Shown: positions 1 through 9,257 of the stretch, in pieces | Position numbering within the stretch: the first letter of the stretch is position 1 | Layout of the letters: each line of letters starts with the position of its first letter | Assembly: GCA_017961575.1 (NCBI GenBank) | Contig: JAGCXA010000007.1 | Coordinates: 1 to 63,132, forward strand | From: Clostridia bacterium | GTDB lineage: Bacteria; Bacillota; Clostridia; Oscillospirales; CAG-272 | Length of the DNA stretch: 63,132 nucleotides | Direction of reading: 5' to 3' | Notes under the pieces: model-generated | Told to the model about the DNA's origin: nothing | Databases searched by the model: none | What the model saw: the letters and a program-made list of their open reading frames with translations, nothing else | Made by a program: the position numbers and the translations under genes

Positions 1-1
1 C

Positions 2-541
<540 letters not shown>

Positions 542-570
542 CCGTCGACAAAACGATCAAACAAAGACAG

Positions 571-610
571 GGCGCGGAGAGCAAAAATGCTCTTCGCGCT
601 CTTCGCTTTT
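571..610 (+). terminator. Probable intrinsic terminator after rpoC
   Basis: A 12-bp stem (left arm 572-583, loop AAAA, right arm 588-599, one G-T wobble) lies 30 bases past the rpoC stop. The following tract TCTTCGCTTTT is only moderately T-rich, so termination may be partial. Confidence 0.55.
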
Positions 611-662
611 GCATCGGACGACGCATAACCCGCGCTTTTTCTTATATATAATAAAAAAACTC

Positions 663-692
663 TTGACAAATCGCGCTTCCCCGTGGTAAAAT
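663..692 (+). promoter_or_regulatory. Promoter of the rpsL-rpsG-fusA-tuf operon
   Basis: TTGACA at 663-668 and TAAAAT at 687-692 are separated by 18 bp, with TG at 684-685 giving an extended -10. The predicted leader to the rpsL start is about 105 nt. The site lies between the rpoC terminator and rpsL, so the ribosomal genes can be transcribed independently of rpoBC. Confidence 0.8.
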
Positions 693-805
693 AGGAAACG
701 CACGACAAGGGCGTACTATGCCCATATCGTCCCGACACCGTTATATCGCGGCGGATGGTGACCGCCGTGACTATAAACAATATTTTTCGAAGAAGGAGGA
801 AAACA

Positions 806-1222
806 ATGCCGACTTTTAACCAACTCGTCAAGAACGGACGCGAGAAACCCGTCTACAAATCGAAGGCCCCCGTTCTGCAGAAGGGCGTCAACACGCTGAA
901 GAATCAGCCGATCGACCTGTCCGCTCCGCAGAAGAGAGGCGTTTGCACGAAGGTTACCACCGTCTCTCCGAAAAAGCCGAACTCCGCGCTCCGCAAAATC
1001 GCGAGAGTCCGTCTGACGAACGGGATGGAAGCGACGACCTATATCCCCGGCATCGGTCACAACCTGCAAGAGCACTCGGTTGTGCTGATCCGCGGCGGCC
1101 GTGTCCGCGATCTCCCCGGCGTACGGTATCACATCATCCGCGGCACCCTGGACGCACAGGGCGTTGCCAACCGGATGCAGGGCCGCTCCAAATACGGAGC
1201 CAAGCGCCCGAAGAAAAAGTAA
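806..1222 (+). CDS. rpsL: 30S ribosomal protein S12
   Basis: Ribosomal protein S12 of the small-subunit decoding centre, 138 aa, family-typical length. The segment [20 protein letters not shown] carries the PKKPNSA loop that contacts the decoding site. [19 protein letters not shown] and [11 protein letters not shown] form the second conserved loop. The lysine in PKKPN where streptomycin-resistance substitutions arise in other bacteria is wild type. The frame is open upstream to 755, but ATG 806 has AGGAGG (795-800) at good spacing and begins MPTFNQLV as in other S12 proteins. It is first gene of the operon; rpsG follows after 155 bp. Confidence 0.97.
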   Translation: MPTFNQLVKNGREKPVYKSKAPVLQKGVNTLKNQPIDLSAPQKRGVCTKVTTVSPKKPNSALRKIARVRLTNGMEATTYIPGIGHNLQEHSVVLIRGGRVRDLPGVRYHIIRGTLDAQGVANRMQGRSKYGAKRPKKK

Positions 1223-1377
1223 TCCCCGATCCCGCGTGGGATCACCGTGCCGTCCTCGCGCACCTGAAACAGTAGAAAAGTATTGTTTATAGATTACCGA
1301 GTTGATGAGCACTTGCGGAAATTGATTTTTTCGAGTACCTGTGAGAACACAGAATAATTGTGAAGGAGGGAAGTACA

Positions 1378-1848
1378 GTGCCGAGAAGAGGTCAAATTTC
1401 AAAAAGAGAAGTTTTGCCGGATCCGATGTACCATTCTGAGTTAGTCACCAAACTCATCAATAACATCATGCTGGACGGCAAAAAGGGCGTCGCGCAGAAG
1501 ATCGTTTACAGCGCGTTTGCCCAGATCGAAGCGAAACAGGGCGTCAACGCGTTGGAGGTCTTCACCGCCGCGCTTGAAAACGTAATGCCCGTTCTGGAAG
1601 TCAAGGCGCGCCGCGTCGGCGGTTCCAACTATCAGGTTCCGATGGAGGTCCGTCCCGAGAGACGGCAGACCCTCGGACTCCGTTGGATCGTTTCGTATGC
1701 GCGGTCCCGCTCCGAAAAGACGATGGCGGAACGTCTCGCGAACGAGATCATGGAAGCCAAGGCGGGAATGGGCGGTGCCTTCAAGAAGAAGGAAGACACC
1801 CACCGTATGGCGGAAGCGAACAAGGCGTTCGCGCATTACAGATTCTGA
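1378..1848 (+). CDS. rpsG: 30S ribosomal protein S7
   Basis: Ribosomal protein S7, which nucleates the 3' head domain of 16S rRNA. The product is 156 aa, the standard length. The N-terminus [20 protein letters not shown] and the segment [19 protein letters not shown] are diagnostic. The start is GTG 1378, preceded by AAGGAGGG at 1363-1370; the in-frame ATG at 1360 would put the Shine-Dalgarno inside the gene. The 155-bp gap after rpsL holds a short GATCCC/GGGATC hairpin (1228-1243) and no gene. fusA begins 26 bp after the stop. Confidence 0.97.
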   Translation: MPRRGQISKREVLPDPMYHSELVTKLINNIMLDGKKGVAQKIVYSAFAQIEAKQGVNALEVFTAALENVMPVLEVKARRVGGSNYQVPMEVRPERRQTLGLRWIVSYARSRSEKTMAERLANEIMEAKAGMGGAFKKKEDTHRMAEANKAFAHYRF

Positions 1849-1874
1849 TTCGCGTCGCGTAAGAGGAGTTCAGA

Positions 1875-3995
1875 ATGCCGAGAGAATATTCGCTTGCCCA
1901 TACTCGCAATATCGGGATTATGGCGCACATCGACGCCGGAAAGACGACCACCACCGAGCGGATCCTGTTCTACACCGGACGGATCCACCGGATCGGCGAG
2001 ACGCACGACGGCGGGGCTACCATGGACTGGATGGTTCAGGAGCAGGAGCGTGGTATCACCATCACCTCCGCCGCGACCACCTGTTACTGGGCGCCGACGC
2101 GCTATCATAACGATCCCGCAGCGACCAAGGAAAACACCCACCGCATCAACATCATCGACACCCCCGGACACGTCGACTTCACCGTTGAGGTCGAGCGTTC
2201 GCTGCGCGTGCTCGACGGTTCCGTGACCGTCTTCTGCGCGAAGGGCGGCGTCGAGCCCCAGTCCGAGACCGTCTGGCGGCAGGCGGACGAGTACAAGGTC
2301 CCCCGGATGGCGTACGTCAACAAGATGGACATCACCGGCGCCGACTTCTTCCGCGTGATCCGCATGATGCGCGAGCGTCTGCACACCAATCCGGTTCCGA
2401 TCATGCTCCCGATCGGCAAGGAAAACACCTTCCGCGGGATCATCGACCTGATGACGATGGAAGCCGACGTGTACTACGACGACCTCGGAAAGGATATGCG
2501 CGTCGAGGCGATCCCCGCCGATATGGCGGACCTCGCGCAGGAGTATCACGACAAGATGATCGAGTCGATCGCGGAAACCGACGAGGAACTTTTCGAGAAG
2601 TTCTGCAACGGCGACGAGATCTCGATCGACGAACTGAAAGCGGCGCTCCGCAAGGCGACCATCGCCAACCAGATCGTTCCGGTCTGCTGCGGTACGTCGT
2701 ACAAGAACAAGGGCGTGCAGAAACTGCTCGACGCGGTCGTCGACTATCTGCCCTCGCCGCTCGACATCCCCGCGATCAAGGGCGTCAACCCCAAGACCGA
2801 GGAGGAGGACGAACGTCACCCCGGGGACGACGAACCGTTCTCGGCGCTCGCGTTCAAGATCATGACCGACCCCTACGTCGGAAAACTCTGCTTCTTCCGG
2901 GTCTACTCGGGAACCCTGACCAAGGGCTGCGAGATCTACAACTCGACGAAGAACAAGTACGAGCGTTTCGGTCGGATCCTGATGATGCACGCAAACGACA
3001 GAACCGATATCGACACCGTTTACACGGGCGACATCGCGGCGGTCGTCGGCGTGAAGAGCACGACCACGGGCGACACGCTCTGCGACGAAAAGCACCCGAT
3101 CATCCTTGAATCGATGGTGTTCCCGGAGCCGGTTATCCGCGTCGCCATCGAGCCCAAGACCAAGGCGGGGCAGGAGAAGATGGGCATCGCCCTCTCGAAA
3201 CTCGCCGAGGAGGACCCGACTTTCCGCACCTACACCGACGAGGAAACGGGTCAGACGATCATCGCCGGGATGGGCGAACTCCATCTCGAAATCATCGTCG
3301 ACCGTCTGCTCCGCGAGTTCAAGGTCGAAGCCAACGTCGGCAACCCGCAGGTCGCCTACAAAGAGACGATCCGCAAGGCGGTCGATCAGGAGACCAAGTA
3401 CGCGCGTCAGTCGGGCGGTAAAGGTCAGTACGGTCACGTCAAGATCAAGCTCGAACCGAACGAGCCCGGCAAGGGTTACGAGTTCATCAACGCCGTCACG
3501 GGCGGCGTCATTCCGAAGGAGTTCATCCCCGCGGTCGACGCCGGTATCCAGGGCGCGATGCAGTCGGGCGTTCTCGCCGGCTACAACGTCGTGGACGTGA
3601 AGGTCACCCTTTACGACGGATCTTACCACGAGGTCGACTCTTCCGAGATGGCGTTCAAGATCGCCGGTTCGATGGCGTTCAAGGACGCGATGCGGAAGGC
3701 GGATCCGGTGCTTACCGAGCCGATCATGAAGGTTTCGGTCACCACCCCGGACGACTACCTCGGCGACGTCATCGGCGACCTCAACTCCCGCCGCGGACAG
3801 ATCGAGTCGATGGAACCGATCGCCGGCGGACAGCAGGTCAAGGCGAACGTCCCGCTCTCCGAGATGTTCGGCTACGCCACCGCGCTCCGTTCCCGGACGC
3901 AGGGACGCGGCGTCTACTCGATGGAGCCCGGTCACTTCGCAGAGGTGCCGAAGTCGCTCCAGGAAGAGATCGTCAAACTCCGCGCGAAAGCGTGA
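1875..3995 (+). CDS. fusA: Translation elongation factor G
   Basis: EF-G, the GTPase that drives translocation, 706 aa (usual length about 690-700). GTPase motifs are in order: AHIDAGKTT (G1, near residue 17), [10 protein letters not shown] (G2, near 60), DTPGHVDFT (G3, near 95), NKMD (G4, near 149) and a [10 protein letters not shown] segment. Domain IV contains [20 protein letters not shown], and domain V ends with [20 protein letters not shown]. An acidic insertion [15 protein letters not shown] (near residue 310) sits at the junction to domain II and is somewhat longer than usual. ATG 1875 has GAGGAG at 1862-1867. It is third gene of the str operon. Confidence 0.98.
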   Translation: MPREYSLAHTRNIGIMAHIDAGKTTTTERILFYTGRIHRIGETHDGGATMDWMVQEQERGITITSAATTCYWAPTRYHNDPAATKENTHRINIIDTPGHVDFTVEVERSLRVLDGSVTVFCAKGGVEPQSETVWRQADEYKVPRMAYVNKMDITGADFFRVIRMMRERLHTNPVPIMLPIGKENTFRGIIDLMTMEADVYYDDLGKDMRVEAIPADMADLAQEYHDKMIESIAETDEELFEKFCNGDEISIDELKAALRKATIANQIVPVCCGTSYKNKGVQKLLDAVVDYLPSPLDIPAIKGVNPKTEEEDERHPGDDEPFSALAFKIMTDPYVGKLCFFRVYSGTLTKGCEIYNSTKNKYERFGRILMMHANDRTDIDTVYTGDIAAVVGVKSTTTGDTLCDEKHPIILESMVFPEPVIRVAIEPKTKAGQEKMGIALSKLAEEDPTFRTYTDEETGQTIIAGMGELHLEIIVDRLLREFKVEANVGNPQVAYKETIRKAVDQETKYARQSGGKGQYGHVKIKLEPNEPGKGYEFINAVTGGVIPKEFIPAVDAGIQGAMQSGVLAGYNVVDVKVTLYDGSYHEVDSSEMAFKIAGSMAFKDAMRKADPVLTEPIMKVSVTTPDDYLGDVIGDLNSRRGQIESMEPIAGGQQVKANVPLSEMFGYATALRSRTQGRGVYSMEPGHFAEVPKSLQEEIVKLRAKA

Positions 3996-4068
3996 ACCCG
4001 ATTTAACAACACGGATTCCGTGCGTTAAATAACCAGAACAAAAATATTTATTATGGAGGAAAACCAAA

Positions 4069-5274
4069 ATGGCAAAGCAGAAGTTTGAAAGAACCAAACC
4101 CCATGTGAACATTGGTACCATCGGTCACGTTGACCACGGTAAGACCACTCTGACCGCCGCGATCACGAAGTACCTTTCCCTGTCCGACAGCACGATCGAC
4201 TTCATGGCGTACGATCAGATCGACAACGCCCCCGAAGAGAAGGCGAGAGGTATCACAATCAACACCCGTCACGTTGAGTACCAGACGGCGGCGCGCCACT
4301 ATGCGCACGTCGACTGCCCGGGCCACGCCGACTACGTGAAGAACATGATCACCGGTGCGGCTCAGATGGACGGCGCGATCCTCGTCGTTGCCGGTACCGA
4401 CGGCCCTCTGCAGCAGACCCGCGAGCACGTTCTGCTCGCCCGTCAGGTCGGCGTTCCCGCGATCGTCGTCTTCATGAACAAGACCGACATCGTCGACGAC
4501 CCCGAGCTTCTCGACCTCGTTGAGATGGAGATCCGCGATCTTCTGAACGAGTACGATTTCCCGGGCGACGACATTCCGATCATCCGCGGTTCCGCCCGTG
4601 AGGCGCTCGAGTCCGCGTCGAAGGATCCGAACGCTCCCGAGTACGCTTGCATCAAGGAGCTGATGGACGCCGTCGACAACTATATCCCGACCCCTGACCG
4701 CAAGGCGGACCTGCCCTTCCTGATGCCCGTCGAGGACGTCTTCTCGATCTCCGGGCGCGGCACCGTCGCCACCGGTCGTGTCGAGCGCGGCACGCTGAAA
4801 ATGAACGACACCGTCGAGATCGTCGGTCTCTCGGATGAGAAGAAGAGCACCGTCGTCACCGGTATCGAAATGTTCCACAAGCTCATGGACGCCGCCGAGG
4901 CGGGCGACAACATCGGCGCTCTGCTCCGCGGTATCCAGAAGAACGAGATCGAGCGCGGGCAGGTTCTCTGCAAACCCGGCACGATCCACCCGCACACCAT
5001 CTTCGTCGGACAGGTGTACGTCCTGACCGAGAAGGAAGGCGGCCGTCAGAAACCCTTCTTCTCCGGTTACAGACCGCAGTTCTATTTCCGGACCACCGAC
5101 GTTACCGGCTCGATCAAGCTCCCCGATGGCGTCGATATGTGCCGTCCCGGCGATAACGTCGATATGACCGTCGAACTGATCACCCCGATCGCTATCGAGA
5201 AGGGACTCCGTTTCGCTATCCGTGAGGGTGGCAGAACCGTCGGTTCGGGCGTCGTTGCCGACATCAAGGAGTAA
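4069..5274 (+). CDS. tuf: Translation elongation factor Tu
   Basis: EF-Tu, 401 aa, delivers aminoacyl-tRNA to the ribosome. Motifs: GHVDHGKTT (residue 20 region), [13 protein letters not shown] (switch I), DCPGHADYV (G3, near 84), NKTD (G4, near 139) and GSAREAL (G5). Domains 2 and 3 contain [13 protein letters not shown] and [16 protein letters not shown]. The G4 motif reads NKTD where many EF-Tu have NKVD; that position is variable. AGG-rich Shine-Dalgarno TGGAGG lies at 4052-4057. It is the last gene of the operon; the following 170 bp hold several hairpins and a terminator. Confidence 0.98.
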   Translation: MAKQKFERTKPHVNIGTIGHVDHGKTTLTAAITKYLSLSDSTIDFMAYDQIDNAPEEKARGITINTRHVEYQTAARHYAHVDCPGHADYVKNMITGAAQMDGAILVVAGTDGPLQQTREHVLLARQVGVPAIVVFMNKTDIVDDPELLDLVEMEIRDLLNEYDFPGDDIPIIRGSAREALESASKDPNAPEYACIKELMDAVDNYIPTPDRKADLPFLMPVEDVFSISGRGTVATGRVERGTLKMNDTVEIVGLSDEKKSTVVTGIEMFHKLMDAAEAGDNIGALLRGIQKNEIERGQVLCKPGTIHPHTIFVGQVYVLTEKEGGRQKPFFSGYRPQFYFRTTDVTGSIKLPDGVDMCRPGDNVDMTVELITPIAIEKGLRFAIREGGRTVGSGVVADIKE

Positions 5275-5444
5275 TTCGACTCCGCATCCGCAAACACAAA
5301 TACGGGCTGCCGTCAGTTGACGGCGCCCGTCAAATACGAGGAAGGCATTTTCGATGCCGGATCTTCGTTCTCGACCCGAAGGCGTATTTCCATACGCCGA
5401 GAGGGAGAGAACGGAGATAGAAAAAGCACTTGAAAAATAATGAA

Positions 5445-5473
5445 GAAAACCGAAGGTTTTCAATCTCTTTTTC
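5445..5473 (+). terminator. Terminator after tuf
   Basis: Stem GAAAACC (5445-5451) and GGTTTTC (5455-5461) with loop GAA, followed by AATCTCTTTTTC. A stronger GC-rich hairpin at 5303-5330 lacks a T tract. Between them are two further small inverted repeats (5344-5361 and 5386-5403). Confidence 0.55.
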
Positions 5474-5558
5474 TTCCTGTAAGAAAAGAATGAAACGTTC
5501 TGCTTTTCATCATCTGCCCGTGCTTTTTCGTCCGGCGCGAAAAGGACGACTCGTAAAA

Positions 5559-5678
5559 GAATCTTTGGGGTTTGGTGTAATTCCATACCGGCAGTACAGT
5601 CTGCGAACGGGGATCTTTCCCCGCCGAGTCAGGTGAAATTCCTGCACCGACGGTTATAGTCCGGATGATAAAAGATTC
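5559..5678 (+). promoter_or_regulatory. FMN riboswitch (RFN element)
   Basis: The 120-nt stretch matches the RFN element. P1 is GAATCTTT (5559-5566) with AAAGATTC (5671-5678). Inside, in order, are GGGG-TTTGGTG-AATTCC, ACCGGCAGTACAGTCTGCGA, a variable GGGG/CCCC hairpin, AGGTGAAATTCCTGCACCGA and CGGTTATAGTCCGGATGATA. All conserved RFN blocks are present. It lies 132 nt upstream of ribU and just before an intrinsic terminator, so FMN should repress transporter synthesis. I could not place a convincing promoter upstream. Confidence 0.95.
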
Positions 5679-5687
5679 GGCAAGAGT

Positions 5688-5727
5688 AACCCCCGAGGTA
5701 TATTTACTTTGGGGGTTTTTCTCTTTT
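5688..5727 (+). terminator. Riboswitch expression-platform terminator
   Basis: AACCCCC (5688-5694) pairs with GGGGGTT (5711-5717), followed by TTTTTCTCTTTTT. It begins 9 nt after riboswitch P1, the placement expected for FMN-triggered termination. Confidence 0.85.
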
Positions 5728-5810
5728 TCCGGGCAAAACGTACAGTTCGCCGAAGAGAGATCCTGCCGAACGGTTATGACCTGCACAGCAGGAGAAAGGC
5801 GAATCATACA

Positions 5811-6566
5811 ATGAAAAACAATCTGAATCAAGACGAGCGGACCGTTTCCGAAGAGTCCGCGCAAACCGACTCCGCGCCCGCCAAGCGGCGCGTTTCCGCA
5901 ACCGACGAACACGTTCGCAGAACGGTCGCCGCGGCGCTGTTTGCCGCGCTCGCGTACCTCGTGGTTTTCGTGTTCCGCATCCAGGTCGCGGGCTTCCTCA
6001 CCTTCGATCTCAAAGACGCCGTAATGACGATCGGCGCCGTCTTCCTCGGACCCGTCGCCGGCGTCGCGATCGCCGCGGCGGTCGCGCTCCTCGAAATGGT
6101 CTCGGTCAGTTCGACCGGGTTCTACGGCTTTTTGATGAACTTCCTCGCCAGCGCGAGTTTCATCCTTCCGGCGTCGGTTCTGTTCCGTCTCCGGCGCACC
6201 CGTCCGAGCGCGATGATCGGACTCGTCCTCTCGGCGGTCTTTATGACCCTGATGATGATCCCGCTGAACCTTCTCATCACGCCCCTCTACACCGGGGCGC
6301 CGCGTTCCGCCGTCGTCAATCTGATCCCCAAGACGATCCTCCCCTTCAACGCCGTAAAGGGCACGCTGAACGCCGCCGTGACCGCCCTTCTGTTCCAGCC
6401 GGTCGCAAAGGCGCTCCACCGCGTGAAACTGCTCCCGCCCGAAGAGGAGAAACGCCGCGTCCCCGCGTGGGTGATCCCGACGGTCGCCGGGGTCGTCGCC
6501 GTCGCCGCGATCCTGATCTTCACCTTCGTTCTGAAAGGCGAGTTCAAGCCCCCCTTCAAAAACTGA
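5811..6566 (+). CDS. ribU: ECF transporter riboflavin-binding subunit RibU
   Basis: Membrane S-component for riboflavin uptake, 251 aa. After a charged 45-residue N-terminal tail come five to six hydrophobic segments. Motifs expected of RibU are present: FLTFDLKDAVMTIGAVFLGP (near residue 63) and SSTGFYGFLMNFLASASF (near 103). It needs the EcfA/EcfA'/EcfT energising module, which is not in this window. A C-terminal extension (about residues 205-251) adds one more predicted helix (WVIPTVAGVVAVAAILIFTF), which is unusual for RibU. ATG 5811 has AGGAGAAAGG at 5789-5798 and is preferred over upstream in-frame starts that lie inside the terminator. The gene is downstream of an FMN riboswitch and ends in its own terminator. 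Confidence 0.93.
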   Translation: MKNNLNQDERTVSEESAQTDSAPAKRRVSATDEHVRRTVAAALFAALAYLVVFVFRIQVAGFLTFDLKDAVMTIGAVFLGPVAGVAIAAAVALLEMVSVSSTGFYGFLMNFLASASFILPASVLFRLRRTRPSAMIGLVLSAVFMTLMMIPLNLLITPLYTGAPRSAVVNLIPKTILPFNAVKGTLNAAVTALLFQPVAKALHRVKLLPPEEEKRRVPAWVIPTVAGVVAVAAILIFTFVLKGEFKPPFKN

Positions 6567-6575
6567 AAACGCTCC

Positions 6576-6606
6576 CCCGTCCGGGCGATCCCCGGACGGG
6601 TTTTTT
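6576..6606 (+). terminator. Intrinsic terminator after ribU
   Basis: Perfect 10-bp stem CCCGTCCGGG (6576-6585) / CCCGGACGGG (6591-6600), loop CGATC, then TTTTTT (6601-6606). It isolates ribU from the next locus. Confidence 0.95.
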
Positions 6607-6627
6607 CGTCCGGTCGGAAAGTCCCGC

Positions 6628-6656
6628 TTTACAAATCCGGAACCGTATGATATAAT
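6628..6656 (+). promoter_or_regulatory. Promoter of the SGNH/MBOAT surface locus
   Basis: TTTACA (6628-6633), 17-bp spacer and TATAAT (6651-6656) preceded by TGA (extended -10). The predicted leader is about 70 nt. Confidence 0.75.
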
Positions 6657-6731
6657 TATACCGTTATAACGTCAACGGATCGGCGGGCGGATTTCGCACG
6701 CCGCGGAAACGGAAAGGGGAACCGAAAACGA

Positions 6732-8777
6732 ATGAAAACCGGTTCTGTAAAGAGGATCGCGCTCTCTTTTATTTTGATCTTATCCACGGTCTTCCTCGCC
6801 TCGTGTTCGCTGGTTTCGGTGAAACCGGGCAAAACCGACGCGCCGGGCGGCGCGGGCGGAAAGGCGACCGAACCGGCGGGGGACGCCACGTGTTATTTCG
6901 AGGTCAAAGAGGCGGGCGTCTCGCCCCTGCCCGGCGCCGCGAGCGTCTTTTACGCCGACGGGCGGGCGGCGCAGAACGGGACCCTGTATCCCGAGAACAC
7001 CTCGCTCCGTGTCGAGACCGTCGTCCCCTCCGACTACGCCTTCCTCGGCTGGTCGGTCGGTAAGACGGCTTCCGCCGGGGGAGAGATCGTTTCGACCGAC
7101 CTCTCCTATACCGTCGCCGTGACGGGAAAGACGACCTACCTCTACGCCAACTATGCCAGCCCCTATCCGCCGTCGACTACGCTGACCTACCACCTGAACG
7201 GCGGCACGGCAAACGGGGAAGAGGTCTTCGTCGATACCGTCGATACGTCTTATTTCACCGCCCCGAATACGCAGATCGACGACGGGACGTTCACCCGCGA
7301 GGGCTACGTTCTGCTCGAATACAACACGAAAGCCGACGGCACGGGCGACGCCTACTCCCCCGGGAGCAAGGCGAACGCCGAGAACGGGCAACTCGACCTC
7401 TTCTGCGTCTGGGCGCCGGAATCGTCCGGCTTCACGACGGAACCCGCCTTCGTGTCCTATAAGGGAGCACTCTTTTCGGGCGTTGCGATCACGGGCTATA
7501 TCGGCGACGACGAAACGCTCGTCGTCCCCGAAAAGATCGGGGGCAGGGACGTCGTTTCGATCAAGACGGGCGCCGTCGCGAACAAGAACTTCACCACCCT
7601 CGTTCTCCCGCGCACTCTCCGCGCGATCGAGGACGGCGCCGTCACCGGCTGCTCCTCGCTCCGCACCGTCTATATGGGCGACGGGATCCTCTCGGTCACG
7701 AACGCCGCGTTCGACGCGGCGACCTGTGAGAATTGGTCGGAACTCCGCCTGTCGGCGACGACGGCGCCCCGGTACGCGTCGAGTTACGACGGCGGCTACC
7801 GGATCAAGTGGGACCGGCTGATGCGCGGGGCGGCGTCGGGAAAGAAGATGGTCGTCTTCGTCTCGGGCTCGTCCTCCTTTCACGGGATCGCGACCGGGTA
7901 CCTCGAACGCCTGCTCGGGGGCGAGTATTTCGTCGTCGAGTACGGCACCATCCGCACGACCAACAATATGGTCTATATGGAGGCGGTCGCGAACTTCGTC
8001 GGAGAGGGCGATATCGTAGTTTACGCCCCCGAGAACTCGATCTACCAGTTCGGCTGTACCGAACTGACCTGGAAACTCTTCCGCGACCTCGAATCCAGCC
8101 AGAACGTCTGGCGCTATATCGACGTGAAGCACTATGAAAACTTCTTCGGCGCCTTCGCGGAGTACCAGAGCAACCGTTGGTCAAGACCGGAGGAGAACTA
8201 TTCCCGGCACCCCTCGAACAACGCCGACCGGAACGGCGATTTCCAGAGCGCAAAACATGCCCAGTACTGCGAAAAATACGCGCCGCAGTTTGAAAACGAC
8301 CACGGCTATTTTACCGTCACGCTGAACGGGATGGTCAACTCGACGACCTGCCCGACGCAGGAGGGCATCTCGCTTACAAACCCCGATCAATGGATCGGGA
8401 TCGGCACCTACGCCGCCGACGTCCGCCGCGTTCTCGGCAAGGTGACGGCGACCGGGGCGACGGTTTACTTCGGCTTCTGTCCCGTCAACGAAAACGCCCT
8501 GACGAGCGAGGCGAAGACCTCGGAACAGCAGGCGGCGTTCGACGCCCTGATCACGGAGACCTTCGGGTTCGAGACGCTCGGCTCCTGTTCCGATCACGTC
8601 TACCGCTGGGAGTATATGTTCAAGGGCACCGACGGCTCCGACTTCCACCTGAACGACTACGGTCGGGCGTACAACACCTACCGGATGTATACCCATCTTT
8701 GCGAGAAACTCGGGCAGACCCCCGTCGGGATGAAGGCGTACGGAACGACCTTCCCCGGCTGTCGCTTCGAGGACTGA
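6732..8777 (+). CDS. Lipoprotein with InlB-type repeat, LRR_5 and SGNH/AlgJ-like domain
   Basis: 681-aa exported lipoprotein. The signal peptide ends in the lipobox LASC (Cys near residue 25). A B-repeat/Flg_new-like module (TYHLNGG... to FCVW) covers roughly residues 155-235. A short BspA/LRR_5-type leucine-rich stretch covers about 245-335 (TLVLPRTLRAIEDGAV). The C-terminal half (about 365-681) resembles the SGNH hydrolase fold of AlgJ/AlgX/DltD proteins: a GSSS block-I motif near 380, VYFGFCPVNENALT near 580 and DFHLNDYG near 637, where the D..H pair would complete a catalytic triad. The same motifs occur in the protein at 10806-12416. The likely role is O-acylation of a cell-surface polymer with the MBOAT protein two genes downstream. 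The domain calls are from motifs only. Confidence 0.8.
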   Translation: MKTGSVKRIALSFILILSTVFLASCSLVSVKPGKTDAPGGAGGKATEPAGDATCYFEVKEAGVSPLPGAASVFYADGRAAQNGTLYPENTSLRVETVVPSDYAFLGWSVGKTASAGGEIVSTDLSYTVAVTGKTTYLYANYASPYPPSTTLTYHLNGGTANGEEVFVDTVDTSYFTAPNTQIDDGTFTREGYVLLEYNTKADGTGDAYSPGSKANAENGQLDLFCVWAPESSGFTTEPAFVSYKGALFSGVAITGYIGDDETLVVPEKIGGRDVVSIKTGAVANKNFTTLVLPRTLRAIEDGAVTGCSSLRTVYMGDGILSVTNAAFDAATCENWSELRLSATTAPRYASSYDGGYRIKWDRLMRGAASGKKMVVFVSGSSSFHGIATGYLERLLGGEYFVVEYGTIRTTNNMVYMEAVANFVGEGDIVVYAPENSIYQFGCTELTWKLFRDLESSQNVWRYIDVKHYENFFGAFAEYQSNRWSRPEENYSRHPSNNADRNGDFQSAKHAQYCEKYAPQFENDHGYFTVTLNGMVNSTTCPTQEGISLTNPDQWIGIGTYAADVRRVLGKVTATGATVYFGFCPVNENALTSEAKTSEQQAAFDALITETFGFETLGSCSDHVYRWEYMFKGTDGSDFHLNDYGRAYNTYRMYTHLCEKLGQTPVGMKAYGTTFPGCRFED

Positions 8778-8822
8778 AAACACCTGAAATCAAACCAAAG
8801 CAAGGAAAGGAGACAAGTACCC

Positions 8823-9257
8823 GTGTCGTTTGTCAAATGGCTTGCGGGGTCCCCGTTTGCGACCCCGTGGTTCGACGCGCTTCTCGCCGGGATTCTCCTG
8901 TTTGAGATCCTGCCGTTCTTTTTCCGCGCCCGCGCGGCGCGCCTCGGCTTCACCGCCGCGTCGCTCCTGTGTCAGGTCGGATTGCTGATCTCCTGTCTTT
9001 ATCTCGGGGCGACCCTGCCCGAAACGCTGCTCGTTCTCGCCGTCGCCGCCCTGATCGCCTCGGTCTCGTCGCTTGTCGAGTACCGTCGGTTCAATCGCGC
9101 CGAGGTCGAAACCGAGTGTGAAGCCAAGGCGGAGGCGTCCGCCCGCATCGCGCGCGAGCGCGCCGAAGCGTTTGTCCTTCCGCGTCAGGAGAAAAAGAGC
9201 GCCGGGTCTGACGTCGCCGCGTCCGACGGCGGAGAAGAGGGGGGTGACGAAGCATGA
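8823..9257 (+). CDS. Small membrane protein with charged cytoplasmic tail
   Basis: 144 aa, family not recognised. Two or three hydrophobic segments (about residues 15-35, 42-62 and 66-85) are followed by a strongly charged, Glu/Lys/Arg-rich tail that may be helical or coiled-coil. The start is GTG 8823, with AAGGAAAGGAG at 8802-8812. The stop overlaps the MBOAT gene by ATGA, implying translational coupling. Sitting between an SGNH lipoprotein and an MBOAT enzyme, it may be a scaffold or accessory subunit of the acyltransferase, analogous to small partners in Dlt systems; this is inference. Confidence 0.75.
   Translation: MSFVKWLAGSPFATPWFDALLAGILLFEILPFFFRARAARLGFTAASLLCQVGLLISCLYLGATLPETLLVLAVAALIASVSSLVEYRRFNRAEVETECEAKAEASARIARERAEAFVLPRQEKKSAGSDVAASDGGEEGGDEA

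Noticed and set aside
1836..4121. 761-codon minus-strand open frame opposite fusA
   Set aside because: Antisense shadow of a high-GC gene; no conserved motifs.
5303..5330. Strong GC hairpin after tuf as the tuf terminator
   Set aside because: The stem is good but no T tract follows; the hairpin at 5445-5473 has one.
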